Assembly: GCF_949628265.1 (NCBI RefSeq) | Contig: NC_088786.1 | Coordinates: forward strand, 41,871,681-41,935,680 | Source: Cloeon dipterum | Lineage: Eukaryota > Arthropoda > Insecta > Ephemeroptera > Baetidae | Direction: 5' to 3' | Length of the DNA stretch: 64,000 nt | Shown: one piece after another, positions 55,297 to 64,000 of the stretch | How the letters are laid out: the number at the start of each line of letters is the position of its first letter | Position numbering within the stretch: the first letter of the stretch is position 1 | Notes under the pieces: model-generated | The model's database searches: none | What the model saw: the letters and a program-made list of their open reading frames with translations, nothing else | What the model was told of the DNA's origin: nothing | Position numbers and translations under genes: made by a program

Positions 55297-55374
55297 TTCT
55301 TCTTTAGCTAGTCACAAAGATACAATTCTCGAGAACTTATGTGAAAACTCTGCTCTCGTTTCGGAACTGAACCT

Positions 55375-55505
55375 TTCTGATGCTCGGTTGGGAACAGAAT
55401 GAATGTGGAGAGGGAGACTTACTCTTTATAATATATAGCACTTTGGTGTTTCTACAAAGCAAACAAACAAAACTGTGTTTGCTCACGGCGCAAAGGTCAA
55501 GTTTT
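55375..55505 (-). promoter_or_regulatory. TATA promoter of small zinc-finger copy 4
   Basis: TATAAAG on the minus strand (plus 55424-55430), TTTGTAGAAACACC just upstream (near 55450) and CAAAGGTCA at 55491-55499. Start expected near 55395. Confidence 0.65.
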
Positions 55506-55579
55506 GACATAGAATTGGATGGAAATTTGATTAATTTTGTTGCCAGTTTTAAATATATTGCTCACCAAATAAATTAAAA

Positions 55580-56150
55580 CAGCGTGAAAGTAACTGGAAG
55601 TTCCTTAGAAATTTGATTCATTATTAGGGTATCTTATTTTTAAACTTGTATATCTTATGTGATCTTAATTTTTCCAATTTCGAATCATAAAATACAGTAT
55701 ATCAAATATACATTAAAACAACTCTAAGGTAACGACTCTCTATTGTTCCGGAGTAGCCGAAAATATTAACAGTTTACCGCATTTTTCAATACGCTCAATA
55801 TATAACTATTAATCAGTGAAACATTGACTATTTTTCAGTTTTAAATTGGATTAACCAGAATATTGTAAAAACCTTGTTGAACAATTTTACTATCTGATTT
55901 CATTTGATTTTGAATTATTTATTTATTTATGATAATCCGGTGGACACAAGTCTGTTTAGCTACGAGCAAACATACCAAATTGTGGTCAACGATTTCTCAT
56001 TGTTGTCAGCAAGAGGCAAATCAAAACCATATAGCATTTGTTTAATTCAATTTATTTAGCGAACAAAATTGTGTTTATCAAAACACGCTTCCGCATTTAT
56101 ATACATATAACAACGACAATGGAGCGCCTCTACCTGAATTATTGTTACAG
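55580..56150. other. No gene seen
   Basis: AT-rich intergenic DNA, partly repeated at 57000-57480 (GATAATCCGGTGGA, GAGTAGCC.AAA). No coding support. Confidence 0.45.
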
Positions 56151-56153
56151 CAA

Positions 56154-56438
56154 TCACCCTGCACATATTTGAACGTGCCTAACCAATGCGTGAAAATTCG
56201 GAAAGGTACGATAACAATAGGCGCAGATGAATTCATTGTTTTCTTCAGAACCTTTTCCTGTTTTCCAGACATCCTGTTTAGCATCAATATGCGGCCCAAG
56301 AGAGTTGTTTCCGACATTTGCAGGGGAATCAACATCTGGAATATAATTATAATTGAGTTTCAAATTGTTTTTAATTTTCAATAATAATGCGCGAATCAAT
56401 TGTGTCTTGGATGACTCACATTGCTTATTGTCGGGCAT
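56154..56438 (-). CDS. Small single-finger C2HC protein, copy 5, about 66 aa
   Basis: Likely start MPDNKQ at 56438. Exon pieces 56438-56420 and 56335-56154 are joined over an 84-base intron with GTGAGT and TTCCAG ends. The intron happens to have no stop in frame, so a 94-codon read-through form is also possible. The exon reads VDSPANVGNNSLGPHIDAKQ, then CAYCYRTFPNFHALVRHVQI and a terminal CAG: the last ligand is Cys, giving C-x2-C-x12-H-x3-C. The leader exon at 56740-56615 is homologous to the others but has lost its TATA box; CAAAGGTCA stays at 56838-56846. Confidence 0.5.
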   Translation of the reverse strand: MPDNKQCESSKTQLIRALLLKIKNNLKLNYNYIPDVDSPANVGNNSLGPHIDAKQDVWKTGKGSEENNEFICAYCYRTFPNFHALVRHVQICAG

Positions 56439-56999
56439 CGCGTGTCACGACGAGAGGATTGAATAGTTAACAATAATATATGGCCCCTATGGATGGATAA
56501 TTTCCTCTAAATCTGTTGGGAAGAAAAAAATAATGTTTTGGATCTAGAATTTTGACGGTTCTGGTTGGAAAATGATTACTCTCTATCCATGAAATAGAAA
56601 GTGGAAAATACCTGGAGTCTGCAAACTTAATTTTGAAGAGAGTTGGTCGGAAAAAGACTTTGGGTGTTTAGTTTTGTCTAAAAGTCTTGTTCCTTTTTGC
56701 TCTGCTCTGGTATATCGGGACTGAAACTCTCTCTGATGCTCGGTTGAGAACAGAATGAATATGTGGAGAGGGACGAGTGACTCACTCTTTTTCGGTGTTT
56801 CTACAAAGCAAACAAATAAAACTGTGTTTGTTCGGCGCAAAGGTCAAATTTTGACATGGGATTGGGTGGAAATTTGATTAATTTTGTAGCCAGTTTAAAA
56901 TTTATTGCGCACCAAATAACTGTGAGCGGTTTTAGCAATTGATTTAAACAGCGTGAAAGTAGCTGAAAGCTATTTAGAAATTTGATTCGTTAAGGGGTA

Positions 57000-57590
57000 T
57001 ATTTCGCATCCTAAAATAAATCATTTTTACATGAAAACCTTAAAGGTAGCGAATTGTTATTGTTCCAGAGTAGCCAAAAGTCTTCAAACTTTATCGTAAA
57101 TACGCTCAATAAAATATAGCTACTAATTAGTGAAACATATTCAGTTTTAAATTGGATAAACTAAAATATTGTGAAATAACTTATTGAACAATTTATTTAC
57201 TATTGGATTACAAAACTTGCTTTTGAATTATTTACATACTATGATAATCCGGTGGAATCAAATCTGTTTGGCTATGAGCAAACACCAATAATATTTGTGG
57301 CCAACGATTATTCTCATCGTTGTGAGTAAGAGGCAAACCATAACCTTAAATAGAATATCTTACTCATTTAACATTTAATTTTCAGTCCTTAAACATCAAA
57401 AGTCGCCAGAGTATTTTGACCATTCATATATAATGATGAGGAGGGTAGAAAAAGTAAAACTTTAAAACATGAGAATATTATGTTTTTAATTAAATTTATT
57501 CAGTAAACAAAATTGTGTTTATCAAATACTTATGTATCGATACATAACTTTGAAACAAAATCGTCAATATGGAGCGCTTCTTCTGTATCT
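57000..57590. other. No gene seen
   Basis: AT-rich intergenic DNA, a partial repeat of 55650-56080. Confidence 0.45.
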
Positions 57591-57599
57591 GAATTCTGT

Positions 57600-57937
57600 T
57601 TACAGTTTAGAAAAATGCCGACATCGAATGTGCTGCTTGAGTAGCTCCTCAGTCGCAAAGGTATCACTGCAATAGGGGCAGCTGTATCCTCCGCACTCTT
57701 CAGGATCATTTCCTGATTTCCAGGCGTCTTGTCTAATATCAATATACGGCTCAAGAGAGTTATTTCCGACATTTGTTGGGGAATCAACATCTGGAATAAA
57801 ATAAAAATTGAGTTTCAAATTGTTTTGTTTTATAATAAGGGAATAATCTGTGTCTTGAATGACTCACATTGTTTATTGTTAGGCATCTTCACACGACGAG
57901 GGTTGAAAATTGGACACCCTGCTCCCAGGTTCGACAT
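57600..57937 (-). CDS. Small single-finger C2H2 protein, copy 6, 86 aa
   Basis: Start ATG at 57937 (MSNLGAGCPIFNPRRVKMPN), exon pieces 57937-57868 and 57790-57600, total 261 bases, open. Exon 3 reads VDSPTNVGNNSLEPYIDIRQ, then the classical finger CPYCSDTFATEELLKQHIRC ending RH, and the tail FSKL. Closest to copy 5. The upstream part of exon 2 is out of frame with exon 1, so translation from exon 2 is favoured. Confidence 0.55.
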
Positions 57938-58129
57938 TTTCTCTCAATAATCTGGAAAGAAAAATAGTGTTTATAGGATCTAAAATATTTGATTAAGACG
58001 GTTCTAGTTGGAAAATGAATTCTGAAATAGAAAATAGAAAATACCTGGAGTCTGATGCTTTACGCTGTTCAGTTTTGTCTAAAAGTCTGGTTCTTGCTCT
58101 GCTTTCGAATCGGGACTGAACCTCTCTGA

Positions 58130-58250
58130 TGCTCGTTTGAGAACAGAATGAATGTGGAGAGGGCAACCCACTCTTTATACAGAACTTTGGTGTTTCTTCA
58201 AAGCAAACAAATAAAGCTGTGTGTGCTCTTGGCGCAAAGGGCACATTTAT
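58130..58250 (-). promoter_or_regulatory. TATA promoter of small zinc-finger copy 6
   Basis: TATAAAG on the minus strand (plus 58173-58179), AAGAAACACCAAAGT upstream of it, and a changed half-site CAAAGGGCA at 58235-58243. Confidence 0.6.
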
Positions 58251-58259
58251 TTAATTTAT

Positions 58260-59150
58260 TTATGGAATCGGATGGAAATTTTTGATTAATTTTCCTGCTA
58301 ATGGAGGAGACCCTCTTTTTCTGCTAATCGTTTAAAATGAGGGACCAACAAATAACTGAAAGATTTTGACAATTATTTATTAAACTATCGCCAAAGTAGT
58401 TTGGATGTCCCTTAAAATTTTATTTTTATTTTCAGGATTTCCTGTAAAAATTATAACTTTAACCTAATTATATGCCGTATTTATTTGATTTAAAATATTA
58501 TCTGTTTGTTTTAAAGTTAGAGTTAACTCGGAAATAAGAAGACAAAATATGAAGTAATCAATTCAATCCAAAAATTATCATTACAATGAAAATAACTTAA
58601 TTTCTTAGAGTGAGAATAGTCATTTCTTTGAATCCTGTATTGTGAGAAATCGAAATTTCTTAACTTTTGATAAAGTTACAAAGTTTTTCTTTGACCAAGT
58701 GCGAGTCCATACTTTATCAATCAATAAAGAATTACAATAGAAGACGCTTATCTCTCGTTACTTTTGTAAGAATCATTATTCGTTCAGTGTACAAGTTGGG
58801 TGAAATTATTGTTCAGCTCAATTGCTTTTGGAATAAATGTTTTCCCTCGGACGATTAAACACGCTTTCCTATTTGCATTTCAATTATCTTGAATGTTTTT
58901 GAGGGAAACAATTCCTGATTAATTGGGCTTGTCATACATTGCCTCCTTAAGAGTAATCTCAAAATCTGAAAAAATTACGTCAGTTAATTCATATGTAGCA
59001 AAATGGTTGCTTTAAACAGCTATAATAGCTTTAGAATCTCTCTGACTATAGCATAAGTTAGAAAAATATGCCTTGATGATAACTTGGTGGTGCCATTAAG
59101 CCTCTGGCTATCCAAAATTTAATTATTAATTTATTTTCTTAAGTGCTCAT
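58260..59150. other. No gene seen
   Basis: AT-rich DNA between the small zinc-finger cluster and the degenerate plus-strand fragment. No supported feature. Confidence 0.45.
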
Positions 59151-59459
59151 AGCGATGCCTTTCGATCGGAAAGGGAGGGTATTGTTTTCATGTTCTTAAA
59201 CAATTTTTGTCGAAACAAAGAAACTTGCAAGCAAATCTCCAGCTTCCGGGCTTTCGTCGGGGAGGAGACGCAACCGTTCATTGGAATTTGGGAATTCCAG
59301 TTGGCGTTGCTTGTCGCGAAAGTGGCACATTTGTCATCTAACGGATCGGCCGGAGGCGATGATCAAGAAGTGACGCATTTTCGTCTGAAAATTAAATCGT
59401 TTTAATTAGATATTAGTGATTACATAATATACACATATTATTTCAATGATTTTCCACTA

Positions 59460-59883
59460 ATTTTCTGCTCCCTAAATACGAAACTGTCAAAGTCGAAGAT
59501 TCGGATGCCGCGTGGCTTTTGAAGACCTGGATCGCGACCAAGAAAACGTGACTTTTGGGCCCAATTAGGGAAGACTTTGAGCTGGTCAGGGGATTCGCGT
59601 TGGCCGAATCGGTCAACAGCACCAACCCCTTGGTCGTCGATATCCACGGTGACGTCACCGTTCATTCGGCCACGCCCACCAGCGCCACCACTCTCAGCCA
59701 GCTGTGCTCCATGGCCATGAAAATGGTGCGATTCAACGACATGTTCCAGCCGATCATCGATAAAAACTCGTCCAGGAAGTTCGCGATCACGCGGACAACT
59801 TCTCGAGCTTCTGGACGTCTAAGCTGTTTATTGGAATGCTCATCGGCGTTCTGGTTCTGTTCAACACCGTCTTTTTCTACTGA
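59460..59883 (+). pseudogene. Degenerate C-terminal part of an unrecognised membrane protein
   Basis: Codon use is strongly GC-rich compared with its AT-rich surroundings. One frame reads REDFELVRGFALAESVNSTN, then VDIHGDVTVHSATPTSATTL and FNDMFQPIIDKNSSR. About 60 bases before the stop the frame must shift by one to continue as DNFSSFWTSKLFIGMLIGVL and a terminal VLFNTVFFY, a membrane anchor. Upstream, another shift is needed to keep FEDLDRDQENVTFGP open. AATAAA follows at 59925. At least two frame breaks suggest a pseudogene of a conserved single-pass protein; sequencing error is the alternative. A possible earlier exon lies at 59190-59405. Family not identified. Confidence 0.45.
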
Positions 59884-59989
59884 AAATCTCGGTTAAAACA
59901 GACCTTCTGTGTAATTCAATTCCAAATAAAAATAAAAATTATATTTGCAAACTAATACATCCTCGCATTGAAAATGGTCACACTATTCA

Positions 59990-60360
59990 ACTTGCTGTTT
60001 CTCGAAGAAACATTTTTTAATTGTCTTTACCATCTTAAATATTGTTTTAGAGTCTAAATAGCAGATGGCGTCGTGAAATGTCTCTTAAATTCTGGCACAA
60101 GTCCAATTTTGATTAAATTTATTCCTACAATGATGATGAGGTATTTTTGAATTAAACTATCAAAAGAAATTGTGAGCGTGAATATTTCTTTTTTATTCAT
60201 TCAACCGGATAGTCAAGCTCGCTGTTTTCTAGTTGTCAATTCGGTTTACAAAGATTTTCATGAATCGATGATGGCACGATATAAAATTTCTGACGGATAG
60301 GCATTATAAGGGTTTTTTATGAAAAGCTAAGCAAGTCGGCCCTCTTTGCAAATCTAATGT
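59990..60360. repeat. 3' flank of the zinc-finger gene, similar to 15.8-16.1 kb
   Basis: Shares TCTTAAATTCTGGCACA/TCTTAGATTCTGGCACA, GAAATTGTGAGC-like words and AATTTCTGACGG/AATTTCTGACAG, in the same order as 15810-16100, the 3' flank of zinc-finger copy 2. Confidence 0.55.
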
Positions 60361-60365
60361 CATCC

Positions 60366-62568
60366 CTATTCATCGTCAATATACTCAAGAGGATGTGTTT
60401 CAATGTGATTTTCAACATCCAGTTTTTCAGTTGAGGTGAAGTCACATTTTGGGCAGTAGAATATCTCTCGAGGTGGAACGCCCCTTTCCTCATTGCTGTG
60501 TTCCAAGGTATTCATGTGTTTCTTTACATTATATTTATCTACTGAGCAGAAATCATCGCAGTGCGGACATTTATAAAATTTTCGGACTAATTTGCTCGGC
60601 AAACAAAAATGTTTCCTTTCAATGTGTTCTCCCAAATCCCAACTTCTGTCTGAGGAGTAATGGCAATGTGGACAGCGAAGTGCCTTCCTTTCTCGATGTT
60701 TCTTGCGCTCGTGCTCGCGTCTTTCCTCCCATGATGGATAAAATCTCCTGCATCCAGGCATTGAGCATTGTTGCAGCCTAGGATGACCTTTCTCCTTCAA
60801 TTGGTGCTCATAAATGTGGCTTTGGTATTGTTCCTTGTTGCATGTAGCTGCTGCACAATAACCACCTTTTCCGTCCAATTTCTCACTGGTCTCTTTTTCT
60901 CCTTTCTTCTTCAAGTCTGAGTCAGATTTTGCTTCTTGCGGATCCTGCGCTTTTTTCCTCTTCAAACTTTGGACTCCGCTGATACCTTTGGAACCTCCTT
61001 CTTCAGTTGAATTCAAATAAATTATAAAAAACGTTATTAAAATTACCTTGAGCATCCTCCTGCTCATCTGCCGATTCTTCATTACGCTCTGCATTTTGAT
61101 CAATGGGTTGCTCATCAAGGTAATCAAACAAAGGCACAGGCATTGCTTCAAACCGTAACTGGCTGTTTCCTTGGGATTGTTCCATGCTCTCATTTTGCGA
61201 CTCTTTGGAAGGATTTGATTCGTCAGTCTGGTTCAATCTGCCGCTGACGCCTTTAAAAAAGAGATTAGCGTTCCAAATTTATAGATTACTCAAAAAATAA
61301 AAGACACCTTGGTTTGCATGAGTGTTCATGGAGATATTTGCAACATTTCGGTTGTTCGGCCAAAATTCTGATGAATTAGAATATTGTCCGACTGAATTAA
61401 GCTGCTGGAAATCATGGCTTTGGCAACTCCAGCTATCTTGAAATTCCCAGAATTCAGCATTTCCAGGTTGTTGAACATCTTCCATAGAATGCAGGCCAAA
61501 CGACATTTCCTGATTGGATTGGCCTGGAAAAGCTGAAAGAGCGTAAAAGAGATTCAATAGATTTTATCATCTCATTGTCAGTAAAAATGGAATGAGATAG
61601 GACTTTTTTACAATAAGATTGAATTAAGTAAATCAATCTAAAGTCATTAATGTTTAATTTCATAAGTCTTTCAAAATAATTTTTTATTTGACTTTATTAC
61701 TTGTTTGGATTTGCTGATTGTGAGGGTGGTTGTAAGGGTTACAGCTGGGATTCATCTGCTGCGCTTGGTGTTGACTCTGATTGAAAGGCAAACTAGTGTT
61801 CTGCCCTGCTGCAATTAAAAAAAGGAAAATAATTTTGCTTGGTTAACCCGCAATGTTCGAAATTAGATAAGATATTTTTTGTCTAAGGCATAATGCACAT
61901 TCATTGTATGCAGTTTGCAGTTCATTAGATTTTTAACGGGATAGCTGGTGATTTGGTCATCTTAGATAATGATAACCTACAAATTAACAAAACAAATTGT
62001 ACAAGAAATATACCATAGTATTGGTTTTGGTTTCCATAGACAGGGTTCGCAAGCACACTTCCACTGCTGTTCGTGTTCGAATAAGAAGCGTCGCCATGGG
62101 GATTGGAGGGAGCTGAAATCATATAAATTCAACAAACATAAAATACTTGGAGCAAAAGAGCAGGCTATAAATATACATGCCTATTTGGTTTTGATACGGT
62201 AGTAAGAATTGAAGCTGTCTAATTGGTTCCATTGATTGCAAACCAAATTGGGGTTGATCCAATAAATGATTGAATGGCTGCACCTGCTCTTGCCTTTGAT
62301 CGAAAGGCTTATCATACTGCTCAGCTGAAATAAAAACATAAAAATGACTTTGCCGCTCTTTCCTCCAACTTTATATGATAATCTCTACCAGGATATGGTG
62401 GTGGTTGTCGGTTTTGGTAATTGCTGCAAACATATTAGTTTCAATAAGAATGCAATGCGAAGAAAAGAAAAAAAACCATGCATCGTAGAATACGCTTGCG
62501 CAATGTTCACAGTAGGAATTTCCATCCGCTGGTAAAATGTTTCCACACGTGCTGCAAATGGCCGCCAT
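60366..62568 (-). CDS. Multi-exon C2H2 zinc-finger protein, 513 aa
   Basis: Eight exons: 62568-62477, 62423-62389, 62324-62181, 62112-62014, 61808-61701, 61532-61308, 61250-61047, 61000-60366, total 1542 bases with no stop; the internal introns are phase 1 except the first (phase 2). The intron after exon 3 needs a GC donor (ATAG/GCATGT). The N-terminus MAAICSTCGNILPADGNSYC continues EHC, a four-Cys zinc-ribbon pair. A long Asn/Gln-rich disordered middle follows, then an acidic stretch, a basic KRKKAQDPQE nuclear-signal-like patch and C-terminal fingers: CSMPGCRRFYPSWEERREHE (C-x4-C), CPHCHYSSDRSWDLGEHIER, CPHCDDFCSVDKYNVKKHMN and CPKCDFTSTEKLDVENHIET. The architecture (phase-1 exons, Gln-rich middle, fingers in one last exon) resembles the tandem family. 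Nuclear regulator inferred. Confidence 0.75.
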
Positions 62569-62574
62569 CAATTA

Positions 62575-63290
62575 CTCACCTTAACGAAATTAACTCGACT
62601 CATTAACGACACTTCTGAAACACTTATTAAATTTTGTGTTAGGCTATCTGTATACTTCAAATAATATACTATATTTCAATACTCAAAAGGTCACAAAAAA
62701 GAATTAAAATCAATAATACCCCTTTTTAATACATTAGAGTTCATTCGTTCTATAGGATTTTCAAGCTGAGAGAAAAAGACCGCAGATTTCCGTATTCGAT
62801 CAAATATCTTATTAATTTCCCAAAGTCGCACTCTTTAATAAGATTATGTATCGTTTAAAGGCTGATTAAAACGAAATAAATAAGCTTTTTTGCCTCACCA
62901 ATTCGATCGCTTGGAGTTCCCTCTAAAAATCACCTGACTTTCGTAGCGTCACCCTGAATACTAACGGTTTATTCGGTTAACTCAGGGCGTGAGAGCCAGG
63001 TGGCAGGTCAGTCGGTGACTCGTTTCATTTTCAACGGTCTGTGGCGCGTATATACAAATAAAAAATGCATAACTACTGATCATAGATTGTGTTTTCCGGA
63101 TAAAATATTTCAATTTTTTAAGATGATATTAAAGAAAGTGAACAAATTTGTTCAATTCTAAGATTGAAAGTAATTCTCAAACTCACTTTAGTGTCTGTGG
63201 ACTCGGCATGCTTTTATCATTATTCCTACTACTACCCTCTGGGTCAAAGGTAAAAATCAGGTAATAAGGGTGGAACGAATATTCAAACGG
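62575..63290. other. Upstream of the 513-aa zinc-finger gene; no other gene seen
   Basis: Probably contains that gene's promoter. No TATA box is clear. CGCAGATTTCCG-like and GGGCGTGAGAGCC patches at 62780 and 62985 have no assigned role. Confidence 0.4.
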
Positions 63291-63296
63291 AATTCA

Positions 63297-63703
63297 CCAG
63301 TTGCATAAACCCTATGTGTTCGAAGTCACCAACAGATGGCGCCACCGTAAACTTTCGATTTTAAGGCACTTTCGCTGCGATTTCAGATTCAATCTAGCTA
63401 CTGTGCATTCTTCAATTAATTTGCTATTTTTTGACGTGCTGAAAACCAAAATCGGTTCAGCCAATCGCCGTAGAATCGTGAAAAACTTTTTTTTTAAATA
63501 AAAAAAATCTTTTCCAACGTTTCTACGGCGATTGGCTGAACCAATTTTGGTTTTCAGCTCGTCAAAAAAAGCAAATTAATTGAAGAATGCAAAATAGCTA
63601 GATTGAGTCTGAAATCGCAGCGGAAATGCCTTAAAAATTTTTTTTAAGAAAGTCTGTGGTTGCGCCATCTGTTGGTGGCTTTGAACACTAAGGATGTAAC
63701 TGG
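63297..63703. mobile_element. Fold-back (MITE-like) element, 407 bases
   Basis: The left arm from CCAGTTGCAT (63297) and the right arm ending ATGTAACTGG (63703) are inverted copies of nearly 190 bases each (ACCAACAGATGGCGCCACC, GCGATTTCAGA, TTTTTTGACGTGCTGAAAAC, GCCAATCGCCGTAGAA). The loop is a short A/T run. It is the same family as 32583-32975 and better preserved. No coding content. Confidence 0.85.
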
Positions 63704-64000
63704 TCAATTACACTTAAAATAGTTAGTTTTACCCGAAATTTCAGCCAAATTAAAATTATTTCGAGACACGCGAGGTACTCAGGTTTATAGATATTTCCAT
63801 TTGAAAATTCATGTAATATATATTTTTGCAAATTTTTTTCTACGGACGATAAACTGGAGAATGGAACTCATTTGATTTCTGCGTTGTGATAAAATTTCCT
63901 AGCGTGAGTTGTTCAAATTAATTATAATTTAGGAGATTTCCGCAGAGAAAATCATGTACCATTTTTCAGTTAATCTTACCTGTCATCCTGAGTACCTGAA
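63704..64000. other. No gene seen
   Basis: AT-rich DNA to the window edge. CTTACCTGTCATC near 63980 could be a minus-strand splice donor of a gene beyond the window. Confidence 0.3.

Noticed and set aside
1..64000. Bacterial-style features: operons, ribosome binding sites, CRISPR arrays, phage genes
   Set aside because: Introns, polyadenylation signals and insect gene families show animal nuclear DNA; no regularly spaced direct-repeat array with unique spacers is present. The 175-base units at 10.1-10.7 kb are a satellite, not CRISPR.
1..64000. tRNA or rRNA genes
   Set aside because: No A-box/B-box pair with a cloverleaf, and no rRNA-like conserved block, was recognised; a tRNA scan would be decisive.

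Overview
This window is animal nuclear DNA, most likely from an insect. It is AT-rich, its genes have many short introns, and three tandem genes encode Yellow/major royal jelly-type secreted proteins, a family found mainly in insects. Several promoters show a TATA box with an arthropod-type TCAGT initiator about 33 bases downstream. The species cannot be named from the sequence.

1-38 kb: a tandem array of one C2H2 zinc-finger gene family, all on the minus strand: one partial copy at the left edge, then copies at 12.0-13.4, 16.4-17.8, 20.2-22.5, 24.4-26.7, 28.7-31.0 and 35.2-37.4 kb. Copies at 12.0 kb (329 aa), 28.7 kb (480 aa) and 35.2 kb (485 aa) keep open frames through every predicted splice. 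Three others carry a small frame-breaking indel in exon 2. In the last four copies an exon pair is duplicated inside the gene. Between the copies lie plus-strand 3' ends of unrelated genes: three fragments of tRNA-dihydrouridine(47) synthase (DUS3), and two copies of a terminal exon I do not recognise. The first DUS3 fragment is split by about 9.1 kb of non-coding DNA full of fold-back inverted repeats, CACGTG palindromes and a GGTGCCC-containing tandem repeat. A hAT-like element with a perfect 8-base target duplication (32.2-33.3 kb) carries a second fold-back element inside it.

39-58 kb: two interleaved minus-strand families. One is a set of very small genes encoding single-finger C2H2 or C2HC proteins (39.4, 41.6, 42.9, 54.7, 56.2 and 57.6 kb, plus a relic at 44.2 kb). 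The other is the three yellow-like genes (44.7, 48.9 and 51.8 kb). The 5' regions of the second and third yellow genes are homologous to the promoter and first exon of the small zinc-finger genes, so the two families have exchanged regulatory DNA. Most of these promoters share a CAAAGGTCA nuclear-receptor-type half-site.

59-64 kb: a degenerate plus-strand membrane-protein gene fragment, an eight-exon zinc-finger gene (513 aa) that may be a distant relative of the tandem family, and a second copy of the fold-back element seen at 32.6 kb. No tRNA, rRNA or CRISPR array was seen. All exon boundaries are read by eye from splice signals, frame and paralogue comparison.
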